A DNA stretch of 64,000 nucleotides, taken from contig JALRMH010000080.1 in NCBI GenBank assembly GCA_026119935.1, positions 1-64,000 on the forward strand. Reading direction: 5' to 3'. Made by a program: the position numbers and the translations under genes. Under the pieces are notes generated by a model. The model was not told the DNA's origin and made no database searches. It saw nothing but the letters and a program-made list of their open reading frames with translations. The stretch is from Endothia cerciana (taxonomy: Eukaryota > Ascomycota > Sordariomycetes > Diaporthales > Cryphonectriaceae). Numbering within the stretch: the first letter of the stretch is position 1; each line of letters starts with the position of its first letter. Shown piece by piece: positions 56,001 through 64,000 of the stretch.

Positions 56001-56648
56001 AGATATCTACTAGTTACCTGTGGTCCTTGCCACCTGATACCAAACATGATAGAAGGGCATCTGCACCCTGCCGCTTTGTTATCTTCCCTACCCTCCGGTG
56101 CTACCTCGACTTAACCCTCGTACTCGTACCATCACCCTCTCCGGAGCGCCAGCCCCAGTAACTCAACACAGGGCGACCAGCTGGTCCTCCTTAACTCGCT
56201 CGGCAGTTGTGGCCGTATTGCCTCGCGGCTTCGAGGAGGCGTCGCTAATATCACATCCTGTCTCATGACCGGTACGGCCTTGGCTCCGCACCATTACGGC
56301 CCGGCTCTTGCTGCCGGAACGGAACAGCCTAGCGTCGACATGAGCTGGTCAGTAGTAGCGTAGTAGCCTAATTGCTTGCGTTTACGACGGCCCTGGTTCC
56401 GCCCAGCGGGACACACATACGTCGGTGCTTCGCTTGTGGCTGTCCGCGCCGCCATACATATGCTGGCCTCAGCATCCCTTGTTGCACATTGCGGGAGACC
56501 AGGACGAGGACCCCCATGTTGAGCCGACTGTTTGGGCCTTGAGTGTGCCATGTGGCGAAGGTCTAAATCTATGGTAGAATACTCTTCGGCTTGTGGTCGG
56601 GACGACCGCTCATCACCTCCTCGTGTTACATACATAGTAATCAGAGCC
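53002..56648. other. 3.6 kb gene-poor interval upstream of eIF4G
   Basis: The first kilobase (53002-54130) is probably the eIF4G promoter and long leader; it is pyrimidine-rich on the coding strand. Beyond this no frame shows a protein family. A25 lies at 54718-54742 and T21 at 55240-55260, bracketing about 500 nt, and a further T9 lies near 53738. No tRNA or repeat family is recognised. FEX1 ends into this interval. Old, degraded insertions would fit but cannot be shown. Confidence 0.45.
54718..55260. repeat. A25 and T21 tracts bracketing about 500 nt
   Basis: A run of 25 A at 54718-54742 and a run of 21 T at 55240-55260, in inverted sense around a segment without recognised genes. No target-site duplication is obvious. 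It could be an inverted pair of retroposed tails, two chance homopolymers, or an assembly effect. Confidence 0.4.
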
Positions 56649-58346
56649 TCATAATTTTGTGCACACTGGCTGTTCTACACCATCTGCCCATTTCATGGAT
56701 CCCATCATCGTAACAACGATCACAATTGCCGTGACCAAGCTGATACACCCATACCTGTATGCGTGTGCCCTCCGAAGCCCGGTCAGCTCCAGGATCCAAG
56801 TGCTGATGGTGGTCAGGCAGCCGCAGAAGCCATCGTCGACTCCCTGCAAGACCTGACACGACACGAGGTCGCCCCCGATCCAGGTCAACGCCCGCTCGGC
56901 TGGCAGTCGCTGAAGGTCCCAGGTCACCGCCATCACAAGAGTGCCGAGCGAGTTGGCACAGAATGTCCCAAGTGGGAACCCGACGTAACAGAGGTTCAGC
57001 TTGGTGCTCAACAGGAACCGTGTAAGACAGCCCAGAGGGGCAAACACGAGAGCGAAAAGCGCTTCTCCGCGCCAAGTCTCTTGAGCCCACGACGTCTTGT
57101 GGCCAACAGGTCCAGACGGACGGTCGGGAGGTAGAGCGGCCATGATGACGGCGCCGGTCCAGCAACCGGCGGCCAGGACAACAACAGTGTGGTCAATCCA
57201 GTGTACCACCCGTTTTGGAATCTTCTTGTCGTAGCTCTTCAGGAAAATGGCTATATGTGCTCCGGCTTTGAGACCGGCCACGCACACGGCAGTCGTGACA
57301 ATGATGACGGCAACCACAGACATGAAGTCTTGGCCAGGCGATGGCGTTGCTGACGTTACGGTAGGTCCACCAACAAGTGCCAGCAAGCAGTCTCGCATGA
57401 ACGATGAGAAGGTTGTGAGGGACCCGCAGAAGCCGGTGGCCAGGCCAATGTGAAGTGGCATGGGAACAGATGACTCTGACGAGGCTTGTCTGGCCTTCGT
57501 GGACTCGCTCGACCCTGTGCTGTCGGACAGGGGGCTGGCTGACTGCGGCTCTGGAATAGATGGCCTGGCTATGCTCCTGGCAGCCTTTGGATGGTGGAGC
57601 AGCTCGGCGGCTCCGGACAACAGCCCGAGGATCAGTGTGCCGACGAAGTTGGGCCAGATGGTATTGAAAGCAACTGGACTCAGCGGATATGTTGTGAGGC
57701 CTTGGAGGCCTAGGCGAGCAAGCGTTCCCATGATGGAGAAGAAGACGAGGTGCGAGACAATGAAGATGCCGGTTCTCAGCCGGCCCACATGGGCGGAAGC
57801 ATCGCCTTCTCCGTCCTTCGAACCCTCTACCAACTCGAGTTCAGGCCGCCCAAGCTCTTCCTCCAGACTGCGGTGTGCATAGCGGTGTGCCTCGGATGGG
57901 TTCTCAACTGCGCCGGCGGAAGTCATCTCGGTGAGGTTGGCAACTCCGAACGGGGCGGCGTGTTCCTTGTTCTCCTCCTCGTTGTCTTCTGGCTGTCTTT
58001 GGACATAGTTATGTCTAGGCGGCGTGCTATCAAACCGTTCGCGGCCAATACCGCCCGATTGCCCGTCACCGTATCCACCTCTGTAGGCTCCGCAAGAGGA
58101 TTCGTTCCCGCGGCTTGCCAGACTCTGCCGGCGGCGGCTGGAAATTTCGTCTTCAAGGGATGAATGTCGGGCTATAGGACCCTCATCAGGGTTCAGCACC
58201 GGCACCGGCGCTTCAATCTCACTGAGATTTAGCTCAGGCGAAGTTGTTCCCAGCCCACCGAAACTGGTCCAGCCCTCCGGCGAGGAAGGTCTGTTTCCAT
58301 AGTGTGAGGAACCTGACTTCCGGGAAGACAATTTCAAGTGCGACAT
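56649..58346 (-). CDS. fex1: Fluoride export channel Fex1 (two-domain CrcB/Fluc)
   Basis: Plasma-membrane fluoride channel that protects the cell from fluoride. A single exon of 565 residues. The first about 190 residues are a hydrophilic, Ser/Glu/Arg-rich cytoplasmic extension that is longer than in yeast Fex1 (375 aa total). Two homologous Fluc domains follow: domain 1 has WPNFVGTLILGLLSGAAE and GFCGSLTTFSSFMRD (about 304-316); domain 2 has CANSLGTLVMAV and GFCGCLTTISTW (about 505). These are the Asn-containing pore helix and Gly/Thr/Phe signatures of each domain; a linker helix joins them. The second domain has ISTW where the consensus is FSTF, a typical asymmetry in fungal FEX proteins where one pore degenerates. 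No intron is seen. Function by family is firm. Confidence 0.94.
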   Translation of the reverse strand: MSHLKLSSRKSGSSHYGNRPSSPEGWTSFGGLGTTSPELNLSEIEAPVPVLNPDEGPIARHSSLEDEISSRRRQSLASRGNESSCGAYRGGYGDGQSGGIGRERFDSTPPRHNYVQRQPEDNEEENKEHAAPFGVANLTEMTSAGAVENPSEAHRYAHRSLEEELGRPELELVEGSKDGEGDASAHVGRLRTGIFIVSHLVFFSIMGTLARLGLQGLTTYPLSPVAFNTIWPNFVGTLILGLLSGAAELLHHPKAARSIARPSIPEPQSASPLSDSTGSSESTKARQASSESSVPMPLHIGLATGFCGSLTTFSSFMRDCLLALVGGPTVTSATPSPGQDFMSVVAVIIVTTAVCVAGLKAGAHIAIFLKSYDKKIPKRVVHWIDHTVVVLAAGCWTGAVIMAALPPDRPSGPVGHKTSWAQETWRGEALFALVFAPLGCLTRFLLSTKLNLCYVGFPLGTFCANSLGTLVMAVTWDLQRLPAERALTWIGGDLVSCQVLQGVDDGFCGCLTTISTWILELTGLRRAHAYRYGCISLVTAIVIVVTMMGSMKWADGVEQPVCTKL

Positions 58347-59001
58347 GTTGACGATGGGTCTTTTCTAGCAACGACCTAGTATTTACCCATGGATTAGTCC
58401 TTGGGTTCTTTATTGGTGGTGCTTCACCTCTCTACTCGCCTGAAACTTAAGTCTCGTCCCGCGGCGAGATCCTCGATGGCCTATAATTATCGATATGATC
58501 CTTTATGCTATCTCGAAATCTCCTCGGCGAATGAATGGGAACAACAAGCGATGATTCAGACACCAACATGTCACCTAGAAGCGATGTAGTCAAGACAGCG
58601 TATCTGATCAAATAAAATAAAATAAAATTAAAAAATTAAAAAAATAAACGGCAAAAGACAGATGCACCCCGACTCTTGGTCTGGTGCTCCTTTTCTTGCA
58701 GAATACCAAGTATTAGCTCCGACCTCTCCTGGCTGGCCTCGCCGATGGTTCCGACATTTCCGGCCCAGGCGACATCCGTACTCCGGGCTTCGCGAGGAAT
58801 GCGGTTCGTGCGGTTCGGCAGCTGATGAGGGCGCTACTTCGATCATCCCACATTCCAGAGGGACTTGATAAGCGAAGGGCGAGCCGAGAATGCCATAATA
58901 TGCACACTGGCTGCCAGTCTCCCCTGTACCGTTCGTTTCGTGGCTCCTTCAGTCAAACTGATATCCAACTATTCATCTTATTTTCGTATCTGTTTATTAT
59001 T
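58347..59001. other. Divergent interval fex1 / enolase paralogue
   Basis: Promoter region of both genes. An AAATA pentanucleotide repeat lies at about 58610-58650. No third gene seen. Confidence 0.5.
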
Positions 59002-60557
59002 ATGATTGAATCCGTCCATTCCGCAGAACGACTGGATTCTTGGGGCAACCCGACAGTCCAGGTCGACATAGTTACAGCACAAGGTGAAACCCATGCACGG
59101 CCGCTCATGACTTTGCCAGGACCTCCTGACTTGAAGCGCAGGGACATTCAGGGCCATTGTACCTTCGGGAGCTTCTACGGGGTCGACCGAAGCTGTCCAG
59201 CTTAGGGACCAGGTCAAAGAAGTCTATAACGGCAAGGGAGTCGAGACGGCTGTCAAAAATGTCGAGGACATCATTGGCCCTGCGCCCATCGAGAAGAATT
59301 TCGATCCCAAGACCCAACTGAAAGCTATTGATGACCTCATGCGGGGTCTTGATGGCACGGTGAACAAGTCCAAACTGGGAGCCAATGCTATCCTCGGCGT
59401 GAACATGGCCTGCGCAAGGGCTGGAGCTGCGGCTGCCGTATGATATCAACCACATGCACATGCCCATGCGGGAAGGCTGACTGTACATATCCCAGGGTAT
59501 ACCTCTCTACGAATTCCTTCGCAAGGAGGCGGGCCTCTCTGAAGGCTTCGTCACGCCGGTCCCCTTCTTCAACGTCCTTAACGGAGGCGCACACTCCGGA
59601 AATGCGATGGCCTTCCAAGAGTCCATGATCGCGCCTGTTGGGGCCAGCAGCATGTAAGAAGCGGTCCGCATGGGAGCTGAGACATACCATCAACTCAAGA
59701 AGGTCATCGAGCGGAAATGGGGCCCAGCTGGTAAGCCTCCTGTAGCGTGACATGCCTGTAGGAACTTGTCAGACTGACAACCTATGAAGCAGCAGGTTTG
59801 GGTGACGAAGGTGGTTTTGCTCCACCCGTCCATCACCCAGAGCAGGCACTCGAGCTGCTGACCACGGCTGTCGAAGAGGCTGGGTACACGGGACAGATCA
59901 AGTTTGGGGTCGATCCTGCTTCAAGCGAATTCTATCGCGGCGAATCCTACGATCTCTGTTTCAAGGCCGAGAGTAGACAAGATATCTCTCCGCAAGAATT
60001 GTCAACGCTCTACAACGAGCTGCTCTCCAAGTATCCTGTGGTGCTTTTGGAAGACCCATTTTCCGAAGAAGACTGGGCATCGTGGACAGAGTTCAACAAG
60101 CACTGTCCGATTGAGCTGGTTGGAGATGACCTGTTGACTACCAATATCGAGCGCGTCAGGATGGCCAAGGAGAAGGAGGCATGCAACTCAATGCTGCTCA
60201 AGGTGAACCAGATTGGCACAGTAAGCGAAGCTATTGAAGCGTAAGTCAAACGAGTGATCCGTCCTACTTCAACCGGGCATGAAAGGGCTGATGAAGCGTA
60301 GGAACAACTTGTGCACGAAGCTTGGCTGGAATGTGTTCGTCTCTCACCGCTCAGGCGAGACAAGCGACGACTTCATTGCCGACATCGCCGTCGGGCTGCG
60401 AGCAGGTCACCTCAAGTCGGGTGCACCGGCCCGGGGCGAGAGAGTAGCCAAGTACAATCGCTTGATGGACATCGAAGACGAGATTCGTGCTAAGGGGCAA
60501 TCGTGTCCTTATGCGGGAGTCCATTACAACTCTCTCGACAAGCTCGGAAAGGCTTGA
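59002..60557 (+). pseudogene. Enolase paralogue with one in-frame stop
   Basis: Enolase interconverts 2-phosphoglycerate and phosphoenolpyruvate. Five exons, 59002-59083, 59142-59437, 59496-59730, 59793-60240 and 60302-60557, all joining in phase, would encode 438 residues. Catalytic stretches are present: GTFRAIVPSGASTGSTE, MAFQESMIAPVGAS, LGDEGGFAPP, DPASSEFYRGE, LEDPFSEEDW, GDDLLTTN, LLKVNQIGT and SHRSGE. Exon 3, however, has TAA at 59655-59657 (codon 180), where a Gln or Lys would fit between SSM and EAVRMGAE. A second change is W14 (TGG at 59041) where enolases have R in DSRGNPT. Both are consistent with C-to-T decay, but everything else is open and spliced. It is therefore either a young pseudogene, an assembly error, or a truncated product. 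The main housekeeping enolase must lie elsewhere. Confidence 0.85.
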
Positions 60558-61236
60558 CCGAGCCTGGTCTGCTACCTTACGTCACTTTTCGTACGTGTAT
60601 AAGGCAGAGTTTTGTATCAGATGAAAGCATCGAACAACGTACAACGAAGACACCAAACAGACTGAAAAATTTCATGCGTTCTTCTATCTGTCGCTCTCTT
60701 ATCAACAACAACTTCAGTGACAGTGTGCAAGCACGCAACATTAAGTAGACTGGAGAGTTCTCCGTCATTGGCCAATGCAAGACTTCCCTCGACATCGCGC
60801 TGGCATTCGTTCCAATGTGAACATTCATGGTTTGGGTGTAGTGAGAAATGATCGGGAATTTGAACTGAACAGATGGCTTAAAATCCGTTCGTCACGACTA
60901 CCTAGGTTGTATTGATAGGATTTCTAAGGAAACCCACTCAACAAATAAAGTTTCAAGTAGGAGGTATTCAAGCCGAAAAGGAACTGAGAAAGACCCCATG
61001 TGAGACCTGTGATACAGTCAAGACAGAAATTCAAGCAAAGCTGCTTCCATTTTCGCCTCATGCTCCTCATACCACTCATAATGATATTGATGAGGGAAAG
61101 CAATCCACCAAAGGTCTTGCGAGAATAGTATCGATCGAGGTTGTACGAGAACCCCAAGTTCACGTAATGTGACCGGTGATCACTTCGTAACTTGGTGGAG
61201 GCTCGGCAGTGGCGACGTACACGGGAATTAGTAGCG
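60558..61236. other. Convergent 3' region enolase / arrestin-like
   Basis: Tail-to-tail interval. Short open frames near 60912-61172 have no motif. No RNA gene or repeat seen. Confidence 0.45.
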
Positions 61237-62419
61237 TCACAAACTCGATAGCGTGTCAGTTGGTTTGCAAGCGGCAAAAACGAACGCTTCTAGCAAGCTT
61301 ACCGCAGTCTTAGACAACTTGTCGGAGGAGAACTCACAGAGGAGTTGCAACAAATGTTCTTCGTCCGCCCCATTCTCAAAGCGCTCAGACGCTAGCCGAG
61401 GAGGTACGAGACAACCTTCCCATAACGAAGGATCAACCTGAGTAGTTTGTACTCCGGGCTTTGTCTTCAGGGGAATATTCAGGGAAACTTGTCGAAGAAC
61501 GGTGCCCGTGAGAGTAAATCCCCGTTGCCTGCCCTTGTTGACGACGGTTATGTTCATCAGTGACAAACGAAGGCTTTTCAGAGAGACTTTGAGCTCCTGG
61601 GAAACAGATGATGGCACCGTGACCCATAGTTTCAAAGGTAGTACATCACCGGGGCGCAGTGAGCCTCCACTACTGATGCTCGCTCCGAGAACAAGGGCGG
61701 GGCTATACGGAGGAAGGAACTCATCGACTATTTGCGACTCACACGGCGCTTCGGTGCCGAGAATTGTGTATGGAAGAACGCGGCAGGCCTTTGATGGCCC
61801 ACGAGCAGAAGATAAGATGTTTGGGGAGTCGACTTGGACAGATGTTAGTCGTATCCTCTGGCGGATCTGGCGTCTGAAAGGTCCACATCCTTTGACGGTT
61901 GCGCAAACAACATAGAAGACGCACCCAGTCTGGCGATATGCCTGCCCCAGAACGGATGACTGGAGGATGGCCTTATTAACGCAGCGGGAGATCAGAGAAA
62001 GGTCAATGCCGAAGGTGAAAGGGTGCTGCCCCTTTCCTAATGTGTACCGCGTTGATGTGCTCAGCGGGAAGATCGGGAAGAGGACTTGGGACACGTCGAG
62101 AACCTGCCGGGCGTTAACACCGCCTACAATCCTAAGGTACTCTAGGGCATAGTAACCTTATGGTAGATGAGACTTGGTGGGTATTCAAGTCCGATAGTGA
62201 CAGTGTCGGATGAAAGAAGTCTCGCTGGGCCGATCTTGTCAGCATGTTATGAGCCCCCAAGTAAGGCAAGGCCTGCTTTCACCTACCTTCGAGTGATAAC
62301 TCTAATTGAGATATGGAGAGCCTACGCCTGACTTCCAGGTAGACCATGCCAGTCACAACATCCAGAGAGGTGTACATTTTGTTCTTATGGTCGTGGTCTA
62401 GCTTTACAACGAGCTTCAT
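61237..62419 (-). CDS. Arrestin-like (alpha-arrestin) protein
   Basis: Alpha-arrestins adapt Nedd4-type ubiquitin ligases to membrane transporters for endocytosis. Three exons on the minus strand, 62419-62287, 62224-62157 and 62103-61237, give 355 residues. The arrestin N-domain is seen as MKLVVKLDHDHKNKMYTSLD, VVTGMVYLEVRR, LSISQLELSLEGA and YPPSLIYHKV, then VLDVSQVLFPIFPL and KGQHPFTFGIDL. Later parts are CVFYVVCATVKG and LRPGDVLPLKLWVTVPS with KVSLKSLRLSLMNIT, an arrestin C-domain pattern. A DEFLPPYSPAL segment contains an LPxY-type motif that could bind WW domains. The second acceptor (62225/26) was picked because it alone keeps phase, with a CTGAC branch site before it. Substrate transporter unknown. 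Confidence 0.75.
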
Positions 62420-63053
62420 CTTGTCGGCCCCGGGCCTGATTGACGGGGTTTGTCGTTTCTAAGGGATCCAACGTCTCAACATGCCTTGGACCTTTGGTTC
62501 TGGAATGACTTCGCATGATATGGAGGCCGAACAATCCATACTTCAGGCCATCGGCATCTGATAATCCTGACCCAGGGTGTTTACTAAGAGGCGAATGAAG
62601 GCGGGTCTAAGCCTGGACAGCCGTCATTACCGGCAGATCCGTCATGCGTCTCAATACCTGACAAAACACAGGTAGGGTGAGATGACGACTTGCACAATAT
62701 ACAGGAAAATGAATCCAATTACAATGCAATGCCCCCACCTATGAGATCCCATCGTCCCCTAATTGAATGCCGCTTGGCGCCTTTTCAACCCGAGACTGCT
62801 TGCCTGTGCTTGTAGCCTTGGGTGCATGTATGATATGTGGTAGCAGGTGTGGCTTGCACAGAGATGCGATACATCTACCGAAACATCCGCGCCGGGACCT
62901 TTAGGGACCAACGTCAACTTAAGTTGGCTAAGCGTGTCACATTACGGGCAGGTTTTCCCCAAGGAATTACGTCTTATCTCGTCATATCCGGGGAATTCGG
63001 CGAATCAAGCCGAAGAGTCGAATTTCCAGTTGTAAGGATTTTGGACCAATAGC
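62420..63053. other. Interval arrestin-like / pyrophosphatase paralogue
   Basis: Head-to-tail spacing between two minus-strand genes; it holds the arrestin-like promoter and pyrophosphatase 3' UTR. No open frame with a family motif, RNA gene or repeat is seen. Confidence 0.45.
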
Positions 63054-64000
63054 TTAAGCATGCGACGAAGTATGTATTATGAGGTTCTTCAAGACCCCCT
63101 GCGCCAAGGCGCTCTGTGCCCTCCGCCCTCCTGTCTCGCCGCCCTTTTGTCTCTGGCCATCTCGGTCTGCAAAGAACCAATCATCAACAATGGGTTCCGG
63201 AAATTCTCGCAAGTAGTCAGACTCTTTCGGGTTGCTTGATGCTGACTTTGTCAATTTGGTTGGCCAAGTTGCTGTTCAACGCTGTAGCGCTAGTCTAGCA
63301 TTAGCTCCATATCCACAATGATTAGGAGGCAAAAGCGAAACATACCACGAGATCGGACCACCATCCGTCTCCCCAGATATGAGGCATTGCCAGGCAAGGG
63401 AGCATTCCTGAACAATGCCATCGGCGTAACTGAAACGGTCAGATGATAATCAAAAGACCGAGGCGCAAACCTGGATACTTACTGTTTGTTTCTGACTTGA
63501 CCATTCAGACCCAATCTGTTGGGGGCTTTCCCGTCGGGCATCTTGTAGATGCGGAACCAGTCCTTGGTGGCTGCTAGAAGGCCCGGGAAGGCAAGCTCCA
63601 CGTCCTCGATGTCGTTCAACTGAGAGGCTATGGGGTCGTTGATATCGATAACAATGACCTTCCAGTCCGTTTCGTCCCCATCGATGAGGCACATGATGCC
63701 CAGGACCTTTACTTGCTTGACCTCGCCGTGGCTTGCCACCGATGTGCCTATCTCGCAAGCATCGAGGGGATCATTGTCCCCCCTGTGTCCAATTTCGGGA
63801 TGAATGAAGTGTGGATCTTCCCAGGTCTTTTTGGCTTTTTTGTTTCGTTTTGGTAAGCCACTGGATGCAAAGCTGCAACAACAACTTCGGGGGCCGTCAT
63901 CGGTAGGACGTCGTCGACCTACCTGTGGAAGAGCGCCGTAATTCCAGATGTACCCTTTGTAAGGAAAACAGTTCTTCACATATCTGACCATTCCATCTTT
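63054..64000 (-). CDS. Inorganic pyrophosphatase paralogue, cut by window edge
   Basis: Soluble family I pyrophosphatase, splitting PPi to phosphate. The gene continues beyond 64000, so the N-terminal third is missing. Seen exons on the minus strand: 64000-63923, 63826-63483, 63429-63346 and a tentative last exon 63234-63054. Signatures: RYVKNCFPYKGYIWNYGALP joined to QTWEDPHFIHPE, GDNDPLDACEIG with three metal-binding aspartates, GDETDWKVIVIDIND, and DWFRIYKMPDGKAPN. The C-terminus diverges: the last exon reaches PEPIVDDWFFAD, resembling the family WFFISG end, then a Gly/Arg/Gln extension. The intron 63922-63827 (96 nt) is a multiple of three without stops. Compared with typical fungal enzymes (for example QFAFTGE around GKPEN) the region after the catalytic Tyr-Lys is diverged (APNRLGLNGQ), so this looks like a second, non-housekeeping copy. 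The last exon boundary is uncertain. Confidence 0.8.

Noticed and set aside
59142..59205. Apparent early stop in enolase exon 1 reading frame
   Set aside because: Resolved by the intron 59084-59141, which restores GTFRAIVPSGAST; only the TAA at 59655 remains as a true in-frame stop.
1..64000. CRISPR arrays, prophage, intact transposon or secondary-metabolite core enzymes
   Set aside because: No regularly spaced repeats, no transposase/reverse transcriptase/integrase motifs, and no PKS, NRPS or terpene synthase signatures were seen on either strand.

Overview
The window reads as nuclear DNA of a filamentous ascomycete (Pezizomycotina, most probably Sordariomycetes). The signs are many short spliceosomal introns of about 50-100 nt with GT..CTRAC..AG signals, very small first exons, a Zn2Cys6 transcription factor with the fungal DUF3468-type regulatory domain, a DUF7137 secreted protein, a Kti12/Ncs2 tRNA-modification set, and orthologues of single-copy fungal housekeeping genes. 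No virus, prophage, CRISPR array, rRNA gene or intact transposon is visible. One weak tRNA-like relic is noted. Exon borders below were worked out by hand from splice signals, reading phase and family conservation; nearly every model closes in frame.

Layout, left to right: ncs2 (+), swd2 (-), oac1 mitochondrial carrier (+), srp14 (+), ribonucleotide reductase small subunit (-), a 2.1 kb divergent promoter, dcp2 (+), an RRM protein with a 21-bp coding minisatellite (+), a DUF7137 secreted/membrane protein (+), a CDK11-like kinase (-), an NDUFAF7-like complex I assembly factor (+), a PTM1/LUSTR membrane protein (-), a U-box cyclophilin (+), a Zn2Cys6 factor (-), a gene-poor 2.7 kb stretch, kti12 (+), a 76-aa SMP/LEA-like protein (-), an unrecognised 549-aa two-exon gene (+), a mitochondrial PPR protein (-), pol1 DNA polymerase alpha (+), eIF4G (-), a 3.6 kb gene-poor stretch with long A and T tracts, a fex1 fluoride exporter (-), an enolase paralogue carrying one internal stop (+), an arrestin-like protein (-), and an inorganic pyrophosphatase paralogue cut by the right edge (-).

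Most of the window is ordinary housekeeping: tRNA thiolation and Elongator support (ncs2, kti12), mRNA capping/decay and translation (dcp2, eIF4G), secretion (srp14), and S-phase supply (RNR small subunit, pol1). The two S-phase genes both carry ACGCGT-type MCB/MBF sites, and in the RNR gene two of them lie inside an intron. The right-hand 5 kb differs: two duplicated central-metabolism enzymes (a decaying enolase and a divergent pyrophosphatase) flank an arrestin-like gene. The candidates most worth a second look are the nonsense-bearing enolase paralogue, the intronic MCB pair, the expanded SPPSKAI heptad repeat in the RRM protein, and the small SMP/LEA-like gene, which is easily missed because each of its two exons is short. 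I found no convincing wholly new multi-gene system.
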